Assembly (NCBI GenBank): GCA_021613335.1
Contig: JAJTWR010000329.1
Coordinates: 327,501-391,500 of the forward strand
Direction: 5' to 3'
DNA: 64,000 bases
DNA from: Whitmania pigra
Taxonomy: Eukaryota; Annelida; Clitellata; Hirudinida; Haemopidae
Shown piece after piece: positions 26,324 to 39,261 of this stretch. How positions within the stretch are numbered: the first letter of the stretch is position 1; each line of letters starts with the position of its first letter. Both the position numbers and the translations under genes were made by a program. The notes beneath the pieces are model-generated. The model saw only the letters and a program-made list of their open reading frames with translations, was not told the origin of the DNA and made no database searches.

Positions 26324-26500
26324 ATTCATCCTAATTATTACAATTCATCCTAATTATTACAATTCATCCTAATCATTACAATTCATCCTAATCATTACAA
26401 TTCATTCTAATCATTACAATTCATCCTAATCATTACAATTCATTCTAATCATTACAACTCATTCTAATCATTACAATTCATCCTAATTATTACAATTGTT
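26324..26500. repeat. 18- to 19-bp minisatellite
   Basis: Nine or so copies of CATCCTAATTATTACAATT, with T/C and A/T variants, run in tandem within the protocadherin 2 intron. Confidence 0.92.
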
Positions 26501-26885
26501 ACTCTTGGACCTCGAGAATGAACAAATGATGCGACATTATTTCCACGAATTTTCATTCACCTTTTCAAAGCTTGAAAGCTTACTTTCTCCAATTTCACCT
26601 CACTTTAAAAGCGCTCGTCAAATTGAGTGGTTAATTGATGGATTGAAATGCATTAATGTATTGATTGTCTTGATTGATTTTTCTACATTTTATTTTGTCG
26701 CATCATTTGCAAGTTATTTTTCATCAAAAATCTAGAAAAAAGAACAATTGTTGGCAGAAAAATCTCGCCAGAAAATACGAAATACAAACGTCGGAAACGC
26801 TAGTGTTTTTGTAATTAAAATTTATGATCTCATGATCAACATGATGATGATGATCACCATAATAATGTAGCATCATGATGATGCC

Positions 26886-26887
<2 letters not shown>

Positions 26888-26969
<82 letters not shown>

Positions 26970-26970
26970 A
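26888..26970. repeat. (GAT)n microsatellite
   Basis: About 27 near-perfect GAT triplets; the poly-His reverse frame is an artefact. Confidence 0.95.
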
Positions 26971-27879
26971 CTTATACCTATGACGATCGCCGCGGCATGA
27001 ATTCGGAAAAAATGTGGAAATCATTCTCCATCGGCCTCTCAATCGCCATGCTGATGAGTCTGAAGCTGCGACATGTCTCCTGACATCGAATTATTATTTT
27101 ATTATTATTTTATTATTTTCTCTTTAATTTGATTTAGTCCTATTTTAAATATTAACTTTTAAGAGTAAAACAATTTAAAATAATGTTTATATTTTAAAAT
27201 AATGTACTGTAACTTAAAATAATCAGAAATAAAAATAATTTATTCTAATTTAAGATAATGCATTATAATTTAGGATAATGTATTATAATCTATTCTTGTC
27301 GCCGACGATCCACAAGTCGATTGGCTTCGAACGGTCGCTTAAAATGCTTCGAGATTCCCGCTGAAAATTTCGTTTGTTTGTGGAGAAATATTTTACCATC
27401 GAGCAGAAGATTAGCGCATTACATCATGAAAGATTTCCTTTTACAGCCTGTAAATAAGGCATGATTACAACCTCATCCGATGATAAATTGCTTCTTTTTT
27501 TTCTTCCTTTTTTCCATCTTCTGTCGACCACAATTCACTTCCGTGTAGAATTCTTCCAGTCACCGGAAATGACACGAGAGAAGGAAGAAATTCAAATTAA
27601 GAAGTCCCGCCATCTTTGTCGGTGATTCTGAGAGATGAGGTCCTAGAATAAGGATGGAAATTTTTTACTTTTCTCATTCAGTCCATCATTATTTCCATGC
27701 GCAGCTACATGGTCGATAATAGACAGAGAGAAAGAGAGAAAGAAAGAGAGAGAAACAGAGTTTCATTCCAGCAACAACATGGATGTTGCAAGAATATCCA
27801 TCCTTTTGGTCCGCAACTCGAACAACCTGAGAATGCTCCTAATGAGCGGGAGATTGTCGTTGAGAGTTATCATTAGTGT

Positions 27880-28218
27880 TGTTGTTTGTTGCTGTTGTAG
27901 TGTTGTTGTTGTTGTTGTCGTTTTTGTTGTTGCTGAGTTTAGAGTTATTATCATTGTTGTTGTTTTTGTTGTTGCTCTGTCACCATCAGCGACCTTGACC
28001 TGGGGCAGGTCACTGAGGTCTTTTTCTTTACAAGGGGTTCGTGCGCTGAAAATATTTCTTCAAAGAGGCACGAAATTGCGTCACATGACAACAAATCCAT
28101 GCCACGCTACAAAAAGAAAAAATGCTCACCTCGACAAACATGTCTTCCATCATCGTTCATGACGTCACGAAGATGATGATGATGATGATGCTGATGACGA
28201 TGACGATGACGATGACGA
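27880..28218. repeat. TTG/GTT arrays and a GAT/GAC array
   Basis: Two TTG-rich blocks (27880-27977) are followed after about 190 bases by a GAT array that turns into GAC (28170-28217). Confidence 0.8.
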
Positions 28219-29360
28219 GGGTACTTTATTAATTTTAAAATGAATTTTTTGACATCCACGAGAACGATGGAATTGAAAATTGACAAGAAGAGATTATTTT
28301 TTCTGATGATTTTCATCGTACTAGCTGCTGTAATTATCTAAAATGTTTTTTACTTTTAAATGTTGTTGCTGTTGTTGTTGTTGTGGCGGTTACAAACAAG
28401 AATGACTGGAGGTTGTCGCTGTCACGCAAGAATTGTTGTCGTCGAAAATTTTCTGACAACGAAGGTCTTTGTCGCATAATTTTTGTGAGAAAAACTTACA
28501 AATTCCGCTTGATACCTGGAGATGTTTCCTCGCAAATCCTTGCTGAATTAAAGCAGAAATTTACAAATTAAAAGCGATGTCTCGTTGGAAATAGAAAGTG
28601 GATGGGCTGCTTTGAATGATGCTCTTCGGAACCACTTGCGATGCTTTCCTGAAGAAGATAAAAATCTTGCGGAGGATCCTCTTTGTTACCATCAAAACCT
28701 TCCGATTGATTCTCCGAATTCATTCCATGCCTCTGCCACCCTTCTTCTTATGTTTGGCATTCCAAAGTCTAGATTCCGATCAGGTTTTTTAATCAATTTT
28801 AAAGCATAAATCTGTTTCCTTTCAACTCCCTTCCAAGGTTTCACCAAGGAGCGTCGAACGATTCACCGCCTTCCTGGAGTTTCGAGGTGCAGGGTGCAGA
28901 CATTGTCGACTTTATGGCCGTGTGCGGATTTTATTGGCGGCAATAAAATGGACAGAAGTCGTGTTACATGAGTCCGTCCGCATATTTGGCTCCTCTCATG
29001 GATGAAAGTCGCATATTTCTTCGTGATAGGACATGACGCCTCTGCCTCTTCTCTGCAACGTGGCACATTCGCGTCACAAAAAGTTGCGTCGAGTCCCAAG
29101 TCCGATGTTTGACAAATAACCTGCGACGACGGTGCTGATGATGATGTCCAAATCTGCAATGACTCTCGAGAATTATCGCTTCGTGAGACCAGAAAAATCA
29201 TTCTATTCTGATTATTTCAAATTATTATTATTATTATTATTATTTCAAATTATGATCATTATGATTATTATTTCAAATTATTTATTATCATTTTGCTTCA
29301 CCAATTTTAAATAGAATTTATGATTTTATGTTATTTAAAAGTTAAAATTTATTGTTCCAG

Positions 29361-30011
29361 TTGAACATAGATCAAAGTTCATTTTCCTCGAAACTTCTCG
29401 AAACTTCTGGCAAACCAACTGACACAAGTTTTTGCAAAAGAAAGTCTTCAGGATTTTTGGACGAAAACGACGTAAAAATGGCCACCAAGATTCACTCAGC
29501 GACGAAAAAGTACGACTCCATGTCATATTTTTCGCTCGAATCCACCGAACACTCTGGAGAAGCCGGATTGTTTCACGGCAATTGGAGACAAAACCTTTTT
29601 CCACAATCCATGATTTCCGCCGAGTCTTCTCATTTCCAGGGCTCCATGAAAACTGGCAGTAAGGAAACAAAACTCCGCCAACCTGACATCGATGAACATT
29701 TTCCGACAAATTCCGACCTGCTGCCGACCAAACATTGTGCTCCTCACGTCAGGAAAGTAGACTCCGGTTGTGAATCTCAAGCGAAACAGACGAGGGACAG
29801 AAAGGACTTTGACAAACAAATCGAGCAACTCACGCCCCCTCCGCCAGCACAACTGCGACCTCACGTCGTCAAACAGTTCAGCGACTCGAACTTCCAAAGC
29901 AGACGTCCTTCGAAGGAAGAGAGGAACGTCTCCATGAACTTCGAAAGACACAAAATGCGTCCATTCAGACTCAATGCCCTCAAACGTGTCGAAGAATCAG
30001 AAATCATTTGA
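29361..30011 (+). CDS. Protocadherin 2, terminal cytoplasmic-tail exon
   Basis: The acceptor ATTTATTGTTCCAG opens a 216-codon phase-0 exon, matching the phase of the ectodomain exon donor. The tail begins LNIDQSSFSSKLLETSG and is rich in Ser, Lys and Arg, with a short proline run (LTPPPPAQLRP) like the tail of protocadherin 1, and a DSGCES stretch. It ends with TGA at 30009-30011, and AATAAA follows at 30275. No confident middle exon matching protocadherin 1 exon 3 was found, although one may exist in the 4.1-kb intron. Linkage to protocadherin 2 is inferred from strand, phase and position. Confidence 0.65.
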   Translation: MNIDQSSFSSKLLETSGKPTDTSFCKRKSSGFLDENDVKMATKIHSATKKYDSMSYFSLESTEHSGEAGLFHGNWRQNLFPQSMISAESSHFQGSMKTGSKETKLRQPDIDEHFPTNSDLLPTKHCAPHVRKVDSGCESQAKQTRDRKDFDKQIEQLTPPPPAQLRPHVVKQFSDSNFQSRRPSKEERNVSMNFERHKMRPFRLNALKRVEESEII

Positions 30012-30274
30012 TTTCAGGACAAATTCTTCTGACGCTGATGACTTGCCGAGTTGCATGGAACAACTTAATATGCTTAATATGATGATAATAAATAATAGTG
30101 ATAATGCTGATGGTGATGGTGATGACGAGGACGATGACGGCCATGATAATGATGATGATGATGATAACGATGTCGACGGCAGCGGCATCGCATGATAACA
30201 CTAGATCGACTCATTAAGCATCGAGACGATAACTATTAATCTGGAGAACTCTATTTGTTTCCGTGGAGTTGTGG

Positions 30275-30280
30275 AATAAA
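30275..30280 (+). promoter_or_regulatory. Polyadenylation signal of protocadherin 2
   Basis: AATAAA lies about 265 bases downstream of the protocadherin 2 stop codon, after a GAT/GAC-rich 3' UTR segment (30085-30180). Confidence 0.5.
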
Positions 30281-31587
30281 GCATTTCCAATCGAGTTTTA
30301 AATCTTCCACGTGCAACGGAGGTGGAAAGCGACACCGTGGTTCGGATGAATGGTCCACTGATGGAGGCAATGTCGGACGGTTCTGTCGTCTGGAAGCACT
30401 AAATTAAGGACGTCGAGGACAATTATTTCCTCAGAAAGATGAACGCTGTTCCTCGCTCGATTCCCGGCGTAGGAATTGCTCGCGACATCTTCTTGATGCG
30501 GACTGACGAGGAGTGAACATTAAATTTTCCGCTTCGCTTCTCGAAGGAGTTCATTTTAGAGTCAGCCTACCGCAGTGCTTGGATTGATGTTGCGTCTGAT
30601 TGCACCTTCCATGCTGTTCAGCATGTCCGCCCATAACCCGCACTCCCCTCTTTTTGTACTTTGGTGTTGAAAACCTCCCAAAAGTTGGCATAAACAGCAT
30701 TTGACGGGGTCCTATGTCAGCTTTTTAATAATGCTTTAGTTGTTTATAACCGGTCAGGACAGTCATCGTAACGCATGGGACAGACAAACTGGAAACAGAC
30801 CGACACAAAGCCACCTGGTTTATTGCTTCTCATCCCATTCTCAAACTGTCTGCTAGATTTTCTTCCGTCCGAACGATAAAAAAAACTATTTCCAATTCTC
30901 ATGTTTCTTTAATTAATTCATCCATTCATTGACAAAAAGTACTGGAAACTTCATTCTTCCGTTCAATGCTTGGGAAGCAATCAGTACTTTGCAGTGATTG
31001 AATGATTGAATGGTTGAATGATTGCCAGTGTAATCGCAATGACTTCAACCTTCGACATAAAACATCCGAAGACCTCCACGAGTTGATCGTTACCATGGAG
31101 ACGCACGTTACAAATGCCCGTTCAGGGATGTGCGTGGTTTTTCGTCTGTTTGGAATTCCTCGGAAATCCTGCTTCAAATGATTTAAATTGATCAAGAAAA
31201 TTTCAAATAAAATAAACATCAAAATAATCCGGTTAGATTCATCAGTTGAAGGAAATTTTCAGAATATTTTCAGGATTTTGTTTTCGACCGATTAATTTCA
31301 GAAATAAGTTAGACACGTTGAATTATTTCAGAAAGATCAGATTTTCCGCCTCGCAATTCCTTCGCGAGTACGTTCTCATATCTGAGTTAATTTCCAGACT
31401 TTTCTTCATCGCAGAACAATCAATCATTCTTTATTCTTTTTAACTCCCTCCAACAATCACGTTGAAACTCTTGCACTTGTTACAAGCATCAATAACAATC
31501 TAGAATTTTCCATCAAAATTCATGGAAATGATATTTCTCTGATCCAGAGGAATTCACCTGAGAAGGTCTATAAACGGCATGAGATCT

Positions 31588-32130
31588 TCATCTTATAATA
31601 TCTTCAACTTATGATATCTTCAACTTATGATATCCTCATCTTATGATATCTTCAACTTATGATAGCTTCACCTTATGATATCTTCATCTTATGATACCTT
31701 CACCTTATGATATCTTCATCTTATGATATCTTCATCTTATGATACCTTCACCTTATGATATCTTCATCTTATGATACCTTCACCTTATGATATCTTCATC
31801 TTATGATACCTTCACCTTATGATATCTTCATCTTATGATACCTTCACCTTATGATACCTTCACCTTATGATATCTTCATCTTATGATACCTTCACCTTAT
31901 GATATCTTCATCTTATGATACCTTCACCTTATGATATCTTCATCTTATGATACCTTCACCTTATGATATCTTCATCTTATGATATCTTCATCTTATGATA
32001 TCTTCATCTTATGATATCTTCAACTTATGATAGCTTCACCTTATGATATCTTCACCTTATGATATTTTCACCTTATGATATCTTCATCTTATGATACCTT
32101 CACCTTATGATATATTCACCTTACCATGTA
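31588..32130. repeat. 16-bp minisatellite with two alternating variants
   Basis: About 33 tandem copies of CTTATGATATCTTCAT and CTTATGATACCTTCAC run for 540 bases. In the centre the two variants alternate regularly, giving a 32-base higher-order unit. Confidence 0.95.
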
Positions 32131-34162
32131 ATTCCAAGATATCACAGAAAGAGCACGTTGATTTGTTTGCATATTTATAATTAATGTTCCCTGACTAAGA
32201 GTTGTTTCGGTTCAACAATCTTTATGATTGAATTCACCTAACAAGAAGACTGAAATAAACGAGAGACATTCTTAATTAAATTTATTTTAACATATTAATA
32301 AATGTAAACTATATTTTAACAACTTACTTAACATTTAAAATTTACTTTCTCAAATAAACTTTACGGTTTAAAACGTGGTCTTCTCAACTCTTTTAGCTGT
32401 TGATGTTCTACACTCGGTAACACCGTGGTTACGTAATATGATGCATCCATAAAGTGCAAATCGTTAATAAACAAATAAAAATAATTTCCAATCAATTTTA
32501 GCTCAAGAACAAAGAAGCAGATAAATCTATTCGGATAGAAGATGGAAGCATGTGCAGTGCTGATAACGATCCAAGTTCTGTTCTTATCAGCTCGCTACAT
32601 TCGCGTCTCCAGTTTTGTTTGGAAAGCCAACGAAAGCATTCCACTTATCCACCTCAACTTCAGAACCACGCCAATTACCGATTCCTCTTAGCTAAACGAT
32701 CCCCATTGATGGAGGCATATCCTCCAAACGAGCGATTGTGTAATAATATTCAGACAATATTTTTTCTAAATTACAGCGTATAATTTATTTTGGTGGTAAT
32801 AGTAGTATTTCGATGGCATTTAACTGAATTTCACTCCGATATTGTTTATGGCCGAGTCATTGGGCGCATTGGAATTTGTTTGAAAGTATCGGTCATTTGT
32901 TTGGGAACGATCCGTCAATTTCAGGGACCACTTGATGAATGTGAAGCCATCAATTCAGTCGAGTTTGATCGGCTGATTAATTTCAATATCTCAGACATTG
33001 TATGTTCGTCACAGTTCTGAAGAAGTTGTTTTATCACTGTCACTCACTTCTCATCAAGCATCTGACGATTCAAATCTTCTTTTTGAGAATCGAAAGATCC
33101 TCTGCACGTCGTTTCATATTAGTGACCGAAGGCGTCCCTCACTACACCCATCTCAATACCAGCCATCCTTCACTCCCGAATACCAGCCATCCTTCACTCC
33201 AGAATTACGAGCTAATCCATTACCACGCTTACCAGTCTTTCCACTCTATTTCCGAGATACATCTTCTCTTCCTGCAACTGGGGTGTCGGATCGTTGCCCT
33301 TCTCCGTGGAAATATATTTTCCATGCAGCTTCGGGCTAAACGTGATCGTTTGTTTTGTTACACGGGAAAATTTTCTTAAATTAACGGCATTTGCCGTCAA
33401 AAGCTTGGATCCTTGTTACCTCTCGAGATTCTGACCAAAATCACCTTTTAAATTCATCCTTTCTCCACTCAATGGAGTATTTTTGTCTCAATTCGTAATG
33501 ACTTTCTCATGATTTTGAAATGGATCATTTTCCAACCCGCCTCCAAAACATGCTTTGAATCGTTGAAAGATTAAATACAGTTTGGATATGCTTTTAATTC
33601 TAATTTTATTGTCTGGTTTGCACGCTTATTTACATCGAGGAGTTAATAAATATTAAATGCTTACTTAAAATAAACCACACCTGCTATCAATGGCTTGAGG
33701 ACAGTTTTGTTACTGGTTATAGAACATTTTCAGAAAATTCAAAATGATAAAATTTTCGCAACGTGGATGTCTGGGATGCAAAATGAAGTCTGAAGAAATT
33801 GGAACATGTGCTGTTTTTGTGAATTAAGTGCTCCTCAACCTATCAGACGAACAAACCGCACCCACGTCACAAACACATGTCACAATTACCTAGCTTTATT
33901 TTTCCAGAAAAAAAATCTTGACTTATTATTTTTTAAATACAAATATTTCCGTTAATTTATCGTGAGTAACAAGTAAGTAACAAGTAATATCATCATTTTA
34001 ATATCATCAAGAAAAAGGACATTTCTTCCATCCAAATTCGGATTTTATTTCTAAAAATGTTTTTTTCTTACAAAACTTCAAACCCCACGCCATAGATTTG
34101 CTTCAGCAGGTCTGTCACAGAACTCATTATTGTTACATTATAGTCGCGCAGTAATCCAAAGA

Positions 34163-34215
34163 GCCTCGTCATCGTCGTCATCATCACCGTAATCATCATC
34201 ATCATCATTACCAGT
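34163..34215. repeat. Short ATC microsatellite
   Basis: About 50 bases of ATC and GTC triplets. Confidence 0.85.
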
Positions 34216-35702
34216 CTGTTGTGAAAGCACAAAAGAGAGTGAACGGAGTTAATCTTCAGAGCAATTCAAAGAAGTTTTTAATTAATGCGACTTCTCTGGC
34301 GAGTGAATGTTCATGTTTTTTTTTCGTGTTAAAAGGTGAAAAAAATGAAGAGGCTGAAAAAATGTCGTTGGATTCAAAATAACGTCGAGGCAGCCGTAAT
34401 CATGTCTCGACCTCCCCAATAACGAGATAACAGATGCATTCGTGCAGCGTTCCCCTGAGGCACTGAAAATCACAAGACGGTTGTTAATCATTTGCAGAAT
34501 GATTTTTCGGAATTGCTGAAGTTTTTTTTATTAATATTCATTAAAACGAATGCTAGAGAATCATAACTTGATTCGTAATTTCGTAGCGTTTATGCCTCAG
34601 TAAAAAACAACAACATTCATTTGGCAGTTTGATATACTCATGAATAATTCATAAGATAGCATCACAAGATCACGTGATTTCTTTGGTTTGCTTACGAACG
34701 ATGTCCCGCTCTGAGGGATCAAAAGAGGAGCACAAAAATGGAAGCACATCAAATGCATTTCAATGCAATCTGCTATAAATCACAGTACCGACCACGGAGA
34801 TATCGATTTGAATATTTGTTGGTACGCAAAATATTACAATTTATAAATTTAGTAATCGACCAGTCGCTGGTTAGTTGGTTGGCTATAACCTCTGTCATAC
34901 ATTTCTGCAATAAATTATAGGAAAACAATAGCTGAGGAAAGGTCGTGCTCTCACCCCTCTTTTTCTTCTGGAAAATAACCAGCTTAATAAGTTTTTGCAA
35001 AATATAAAGACCATCAGAATAATATTAGATTTTTTTTCAATACTTCTTTGCACACAAAAATAGAGCAAAGTTATTTCCTAGTGAAATTATGCAAACAACG
35101 TAACGTTCTCTAGGCGCGTCCGAACGGTTAAGATAGTAAAACGGCTTCCGATCTCTAGGATTCAAAGAATACATTGTCTTTTGAAAAATACATGGGTTTT
35201 TGGTCATAAAGACAAAGATAATTATAATTGAAAAGTTACTTGAAAACAAATAAACGTGAGGGAAAAGATTTATTGAAATGAGGTTTAAGCACTATAACGT
35301 TATGAATTTAATAAATAATGTAATTTACAAAATAATCCTTAGTTCTGCAATTTTGTTATCGCGTATTTCAACAAATATAGCAACACAAAATTAAACCAAT
35401 GATTTAGAATATCTATATGATAAAAATACATTTGTAAATATATATCTTAAAATATATATCGCTAGAAACATATTCATTTGTAATTAGATGTTGCTTTTAA
35501 CAGTTTTGATTTGTTTATTTTGTTAAGCACTTAAATTTGTATCAAAACATTGTAGCGTTACGATTTTTCCATCAGTGTTAAAATTACCACATAAAGCAAA
35601 TCTACTATTTTAAGCAATTTTCACGGTAGACAGATGAGAATATTTAGTGGTGGAACATTATGCCAAAGCCATTAATTCATAACTGATTCCATAATTTCAG
35701 AA

Positions 35703-37535
35703 ATGGTAGGAATCGCATTCCCATCAAAGCTAACTGAAGAAGAAGAAATCTTTCAAAAGAAGTTAGCGAAACTGAAGAAAAAGGTGAAGCTAATGTAAAT
35801 ATTAACGAAATTATGTTTAAAATAAATCCACGGATACGTACAGCAAGTCCTAAGTTTGAAATGTTTTTATCATGACATAACTACTACTTATTTTTAGAGG
35901 AAGGCAATAGCAGCAGCTAAAGTTCCTAAATTAGAGAAACAAGAGAGCATTGTGGAAGTTCCTCAGTTGTGTTAGATGAGTTTGTATGGTATTACTTTAT
36001 GACACCTCAAAAGTATGGCATTGAGTCAAATGTTTAGAGATTCATTAGTAGATTTGTTATTCATAATAGTATTCAAACCATTCAATCTTGTTGTTAGTCA
36101 TGATTTTTGAGTTCATAATCAATTTGAAGATGAATAATGGTAAGGTAATACTTGCATCAAATTTTTAGCAACAGAAGTATGCCCAGCAGATGAACAAACA
36201 AAGAAGCTAAAGAAATTGGCTGTAAGTGGCTTCATAGGTGTTTCAGTGCATTCAACCACTACTTGTTGTTTTCAATTTAGGCAATGAAAGAGGCTCTTGC
36301 AAGCAAAGACAAAACATTCAAGAGAACCAAGAGAAGAAGGGTAACAATGTGGTTTTAAGATATTTCATATTAATTATTATTTAGTCAAAGCTCACTAATT
36401 AGTTGTTTTTCAACTAAGACTGCATGTAACTGTTTATGTAACTGAATAAGTTGAATGTATAATAAATGAAACAAAATGTCTGTCATTTGAACAGGATTCA
36501 GAGGCCAAAACATCTGTTACATTCCATCCCTTTTCAGAAAACGAACCTCACGATGTTAGTTGAGAGTATTGAACAGGATGGTGAAAATTTGTAAAATTAA
36601 GTTAAAAACGATTCCATTGTGAATCAATTCTGAAACCGCTAGGACGTCGCATTTGAAAGTTATTTGCAACATTTTTTAGCAGCCGAGAAGTTCTAGTGAT
36701 TCCCATCAGAAGGTTGATTACGAAAGTCCGTCGTTGCCATCATCGTCTCGAAGCAATGGTTATTTGTTTGCAGCATTTTGAGAAATCCATAAACCATCAT
36801 TATTTTGGAATACGACGCTTAGATCCAAGAGAAAGATACTCGGACAGACCAGGAGCACCAAAGACCGGTCGCACTTTGTACGTGCACGGACACGGCTTGA
36901 CGGAATCCATCGTCCAGAACACTTTCCGAACCTACGGGAGCGTTTGCAACGTTGCATTCGAAGCCGAGAAAAAGTATGAAAATCAATCAAACTTTGCGAA
37001 CTGTTGTTACATTTTATCGTTTGGCATTTTAGTTGCGCATTCGTGACGTACGCCAGTTTCGAATCGGCAGACGAAGCCATCAAAAAGGTCTAATTAAATA
37101 TGATTTCTTGATTTTTATTTTGGAAGCTGATAATGTTAATTTCTTACCAGGTTAATGGCACAGTGGTGGAAAATGTTATGTTGAGAATCTCATTTGCCAG
37201 AAAACAGCCAAGCATGGATTCAGTCAGCGCATCAAATTCTGGTGATGCTAATGCCAATTCTAATTGGTCTTCCATTGGTATGATTTAAAACTAATTCAGG
37301 ACAAAATAACTTTCAAGATGTCTGATGTATTTAGATAAAATAAAGCATGAATTGTTTAATTATTAAAAATAATTAGATTTGAATTAAGGCTCAGATGATT
37401 TAACCATGTGTTTAAAGTGGTAAAATCGTTGTTTTTCAAATTCCTACAAATTTTTCAGCTGCAAGCAGTTCACAGAAAGGGTCACACAAAGACAGAAGAA
37501 ATCTTGTCACTTATGATGATGATCTTTTTGGTTGA
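35703..37535 (+). CDS. NELFE: Negative elongation factor E (NELF-E), ten exons
   Basis: NELF-E is the RNA-binding subunit of the NELF complex, which with DSIF holds RNA polymerase II paused near promoters in the nucleus. Exons: 35703-35783, 35898-35970, 36169-36221, 36281-36340, 36495-36554, 36680-36758, 36823-36973, 37033-37087, 37151-37277, 37459-37535. All phases agree and give 271 residues. The N-terminus (FPSKLTEEEEIFQKKLAKLK) matches the NELF-E start, next comes a basic stretch, then FHPF; the RRM has RNP2-like TLYVHG and RNP1-like CAFVTYASF, followed by the conserved ARKQP. The protein ends YDDDLFG. It lacks the long Arg-Asp repeat of vertebrate NELF-E, which explains the shorter length (human is about 380). 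The donors of exons 2 (GTTAGA) and 6 (GTTATT) are weak. An AG just before the ATG suggests an upstream non-coding exon. Confidence 0.88.
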
Positions 37536-37758
37536 TTAATTAAGCTGTGTCATCCTTCTATGTTTTCCTCACTTTGCTATGGTAACAATAATTTAGCTTA
37601 AATTTTCTCCCGAATATTTTATAAAAGATGTGCTGAAAAGTCTGCTCGTTGATAAATGTTTAGGCCGGGAGCCTTCACGTAGGATAATTTCGTACAGAGG
37701 ATTTCGACTATCTGTTAAATGGTCAATGTGTAGGTAACATCTCTATCATGAGCAATGA

Positions 37759-37764
37759 ATAAAT
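37759..37764 (+). promoter_or_regulatory. Candidate polyadenylation signal of NELF-E
   Basis: AATAAA in GAATGAATAAATATTC lies about 225 bases after the NELF-E stop codon. Confidence 0.45.
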
Positions 37765-39190
37765 ATTCAGTCCAACAATAAATGTGACTTCAGTACACAC
37801 AGTCATAGTTGAACTGTGAAACCAATCACCCAGAAAAGCTTGGGGATCTAGTGAAGTATTTTTGCAAGCAAAATATAATAAGCACAATTAGAAAGTTATC
37901 TTCCCCAGTCACTTAAAGAGTGGTTAAAAATACTAAATATTTTGAGAAGTACACACCAGTACAAACACTAACTGTTTATCAAATACCACTGAAAGTAAGT
38001 AGACTGACAAATTGCAATGAAATATAAATCCTTTCTTTGTTCAGCAGCATCAATGTTTTTAGACACTTAGATAAAATTATGAAAATACAAAGATGAATCA
38101 ACCTCTTTAAATATTGCAATTCATCTAATGACACCAACAGGCACTTTTTTGAGAATTATCAGAGGTTACCTGATGAGGTAGCAAACTTGTACCAAGTGAC
38201 AACAAATCATAATGTTCTGCACTTTAGAGACCAACCAACGTGAATTATTTCCCCTTCTATTACATCAAACATAAAACAATAATTGCTAATGAAATTAATT
38301 TTATTAATATATTTATTCAAAATGCAAATACAGAACAAAAAATAGATTTTTCTGCGATTAGAAATCATATTTAGTAACTCTAAAATGAAAACACTTATCA
38401 CAAATCAACTCAATTTACACAAACAGACTGTATTATGCACACAATTCTTACAGTCACCGAATAAATAAACAATTCTACCAATTCTAAAATAAGTCAACAA
38501 ACCAATTAGAATACCATCTAATTCAACACGATCAGATTCTAGGTACAAGCATCATCGTATTTAACAAGTCCACAATGGAAACACTGGGATCAGAAATCAT
38601 CCGTCAATTCACACAAACCGGGAGTGTTAAGCATACAATTCGTATAGTCACCGAATAAATAAACAATTCTAATATGCTTTCTTAAGAAAGTAATTAAACC
38701 GATTAGAAAATGGAATAAACATGACCAGATTTTAGGCATAAGCAATACTTCATGATGTTATATGAAAGTGTTTAATAAAGAAAAGGTTAACATGATCAGA
38801 CAAACACATTACATCTTGTGTAATTTCTACTTTTAACAAAATCAGAACGTCAATGTGATAACTTATATTAAATTCTTTTATGAGAATCATCAGAGATACA
38901 GCCACATTTCAGGCGTCACTTTCTTCTTAAGACGGCTTGAGAAAACAATATGCAATATATTTATAATATATAACAAATTATTCATTCCTCATATATCATT
39001 TATTTTTCTAAGTTTAATAAAAATAATCTTCTAAAACATTCTAAGTTTTAAAATAAAATTTAAAAGATATTTAAAATTATGAAAAAAGCTAGTTATTCCT
39101 CTAAACATTAAATAAATTTAATATATTAAAGATTTAATTTGAAGGCAAAAAACTTTTATGAATTGCTAATAAATCATAAAATCAACAATG
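37765..39190. other. Intergenic, convergent gene ends; contains a diverged duplication
   Basis: NELF-E (+) and the unidentified minus-strand gene converge on this interval. It contains two diverged direct copies of about 170-190 bases (from about 38410 and 38605) sharing AGTCACCGAATAAATAAACAATTCT. No gene is visible. Confidence 0.6.
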
Positions 39191-39196
39191 ATAAGC

Positions 39197-39202
39197 TTTA
39201 TT
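39197..39202 (-). promoter_or_regulatory. Candidate polyadenylation signal for the unrecognised gene
   Basis: TTTATT on the plus strand (AATAAA on the minus) lies about 60 bases beyond the stop codon of the minus-strand gene. Confidence 0.4.
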
Positions 39203-39261
39203 TGATGCAAAGAACTTTAACAGCACCACTTAAAAATAATCCTAATAAGCAAAACCAGAGT

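Larger units (their letters stand above)
25262..29360 (+). other. Protocadherin 2 intron, 4.1 kb
   Basis: It holds a 19-base minisatellite (26324-26499), a GAT array (26890-26970), a GA-rich run (about 27720-27760) and TTG/GAT arrays (27887-28217). A phase-0 stretch after TTTCATTCCAG at 27771 stays open for 34 codons but has no convincing donor. The frame at 28585-28809 is open but without recognisable features. Neither is called as an exon. Confidence 0.55.
30281..35702. other. Intergenic region between protocadherin 2 and NELF-E
   Basis: No supported gene. It contains a 16-base minisatellite (31590-32128), a short tandem CCAGCCATCCTTCACTCC pair at about 33160-33205, and an ATC array (34165-34214). 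A patch at 32550-33380 is less AT-rich with three short frames, none with recognisable features. The last 1.2 kb before NELF-E is very AT-rich; an acceptor-like TTTCAG just before the NELF-E start codon suggests a 5' non-coding exon in this interval. Confidence 0.55.

Noticed and set aside
27771..27872. Possible middle exon of protocadherin 2 after TTTCATTCCAG
   Set aside because: The phase fits, but there is no usable donor and no convincing similarity to exon 3 of protocadherin 1.
28585..28809. Open frame of 74 codons in the protocadherin 2 intron
   Set aside because: No good acceptor or donor, and only vague similarity to known tails.
32550..33400. Cluster of short frames in a less AT-rich patch
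   Set aside because: They overlap on both strands, lack splice support and have no recognisable motif.
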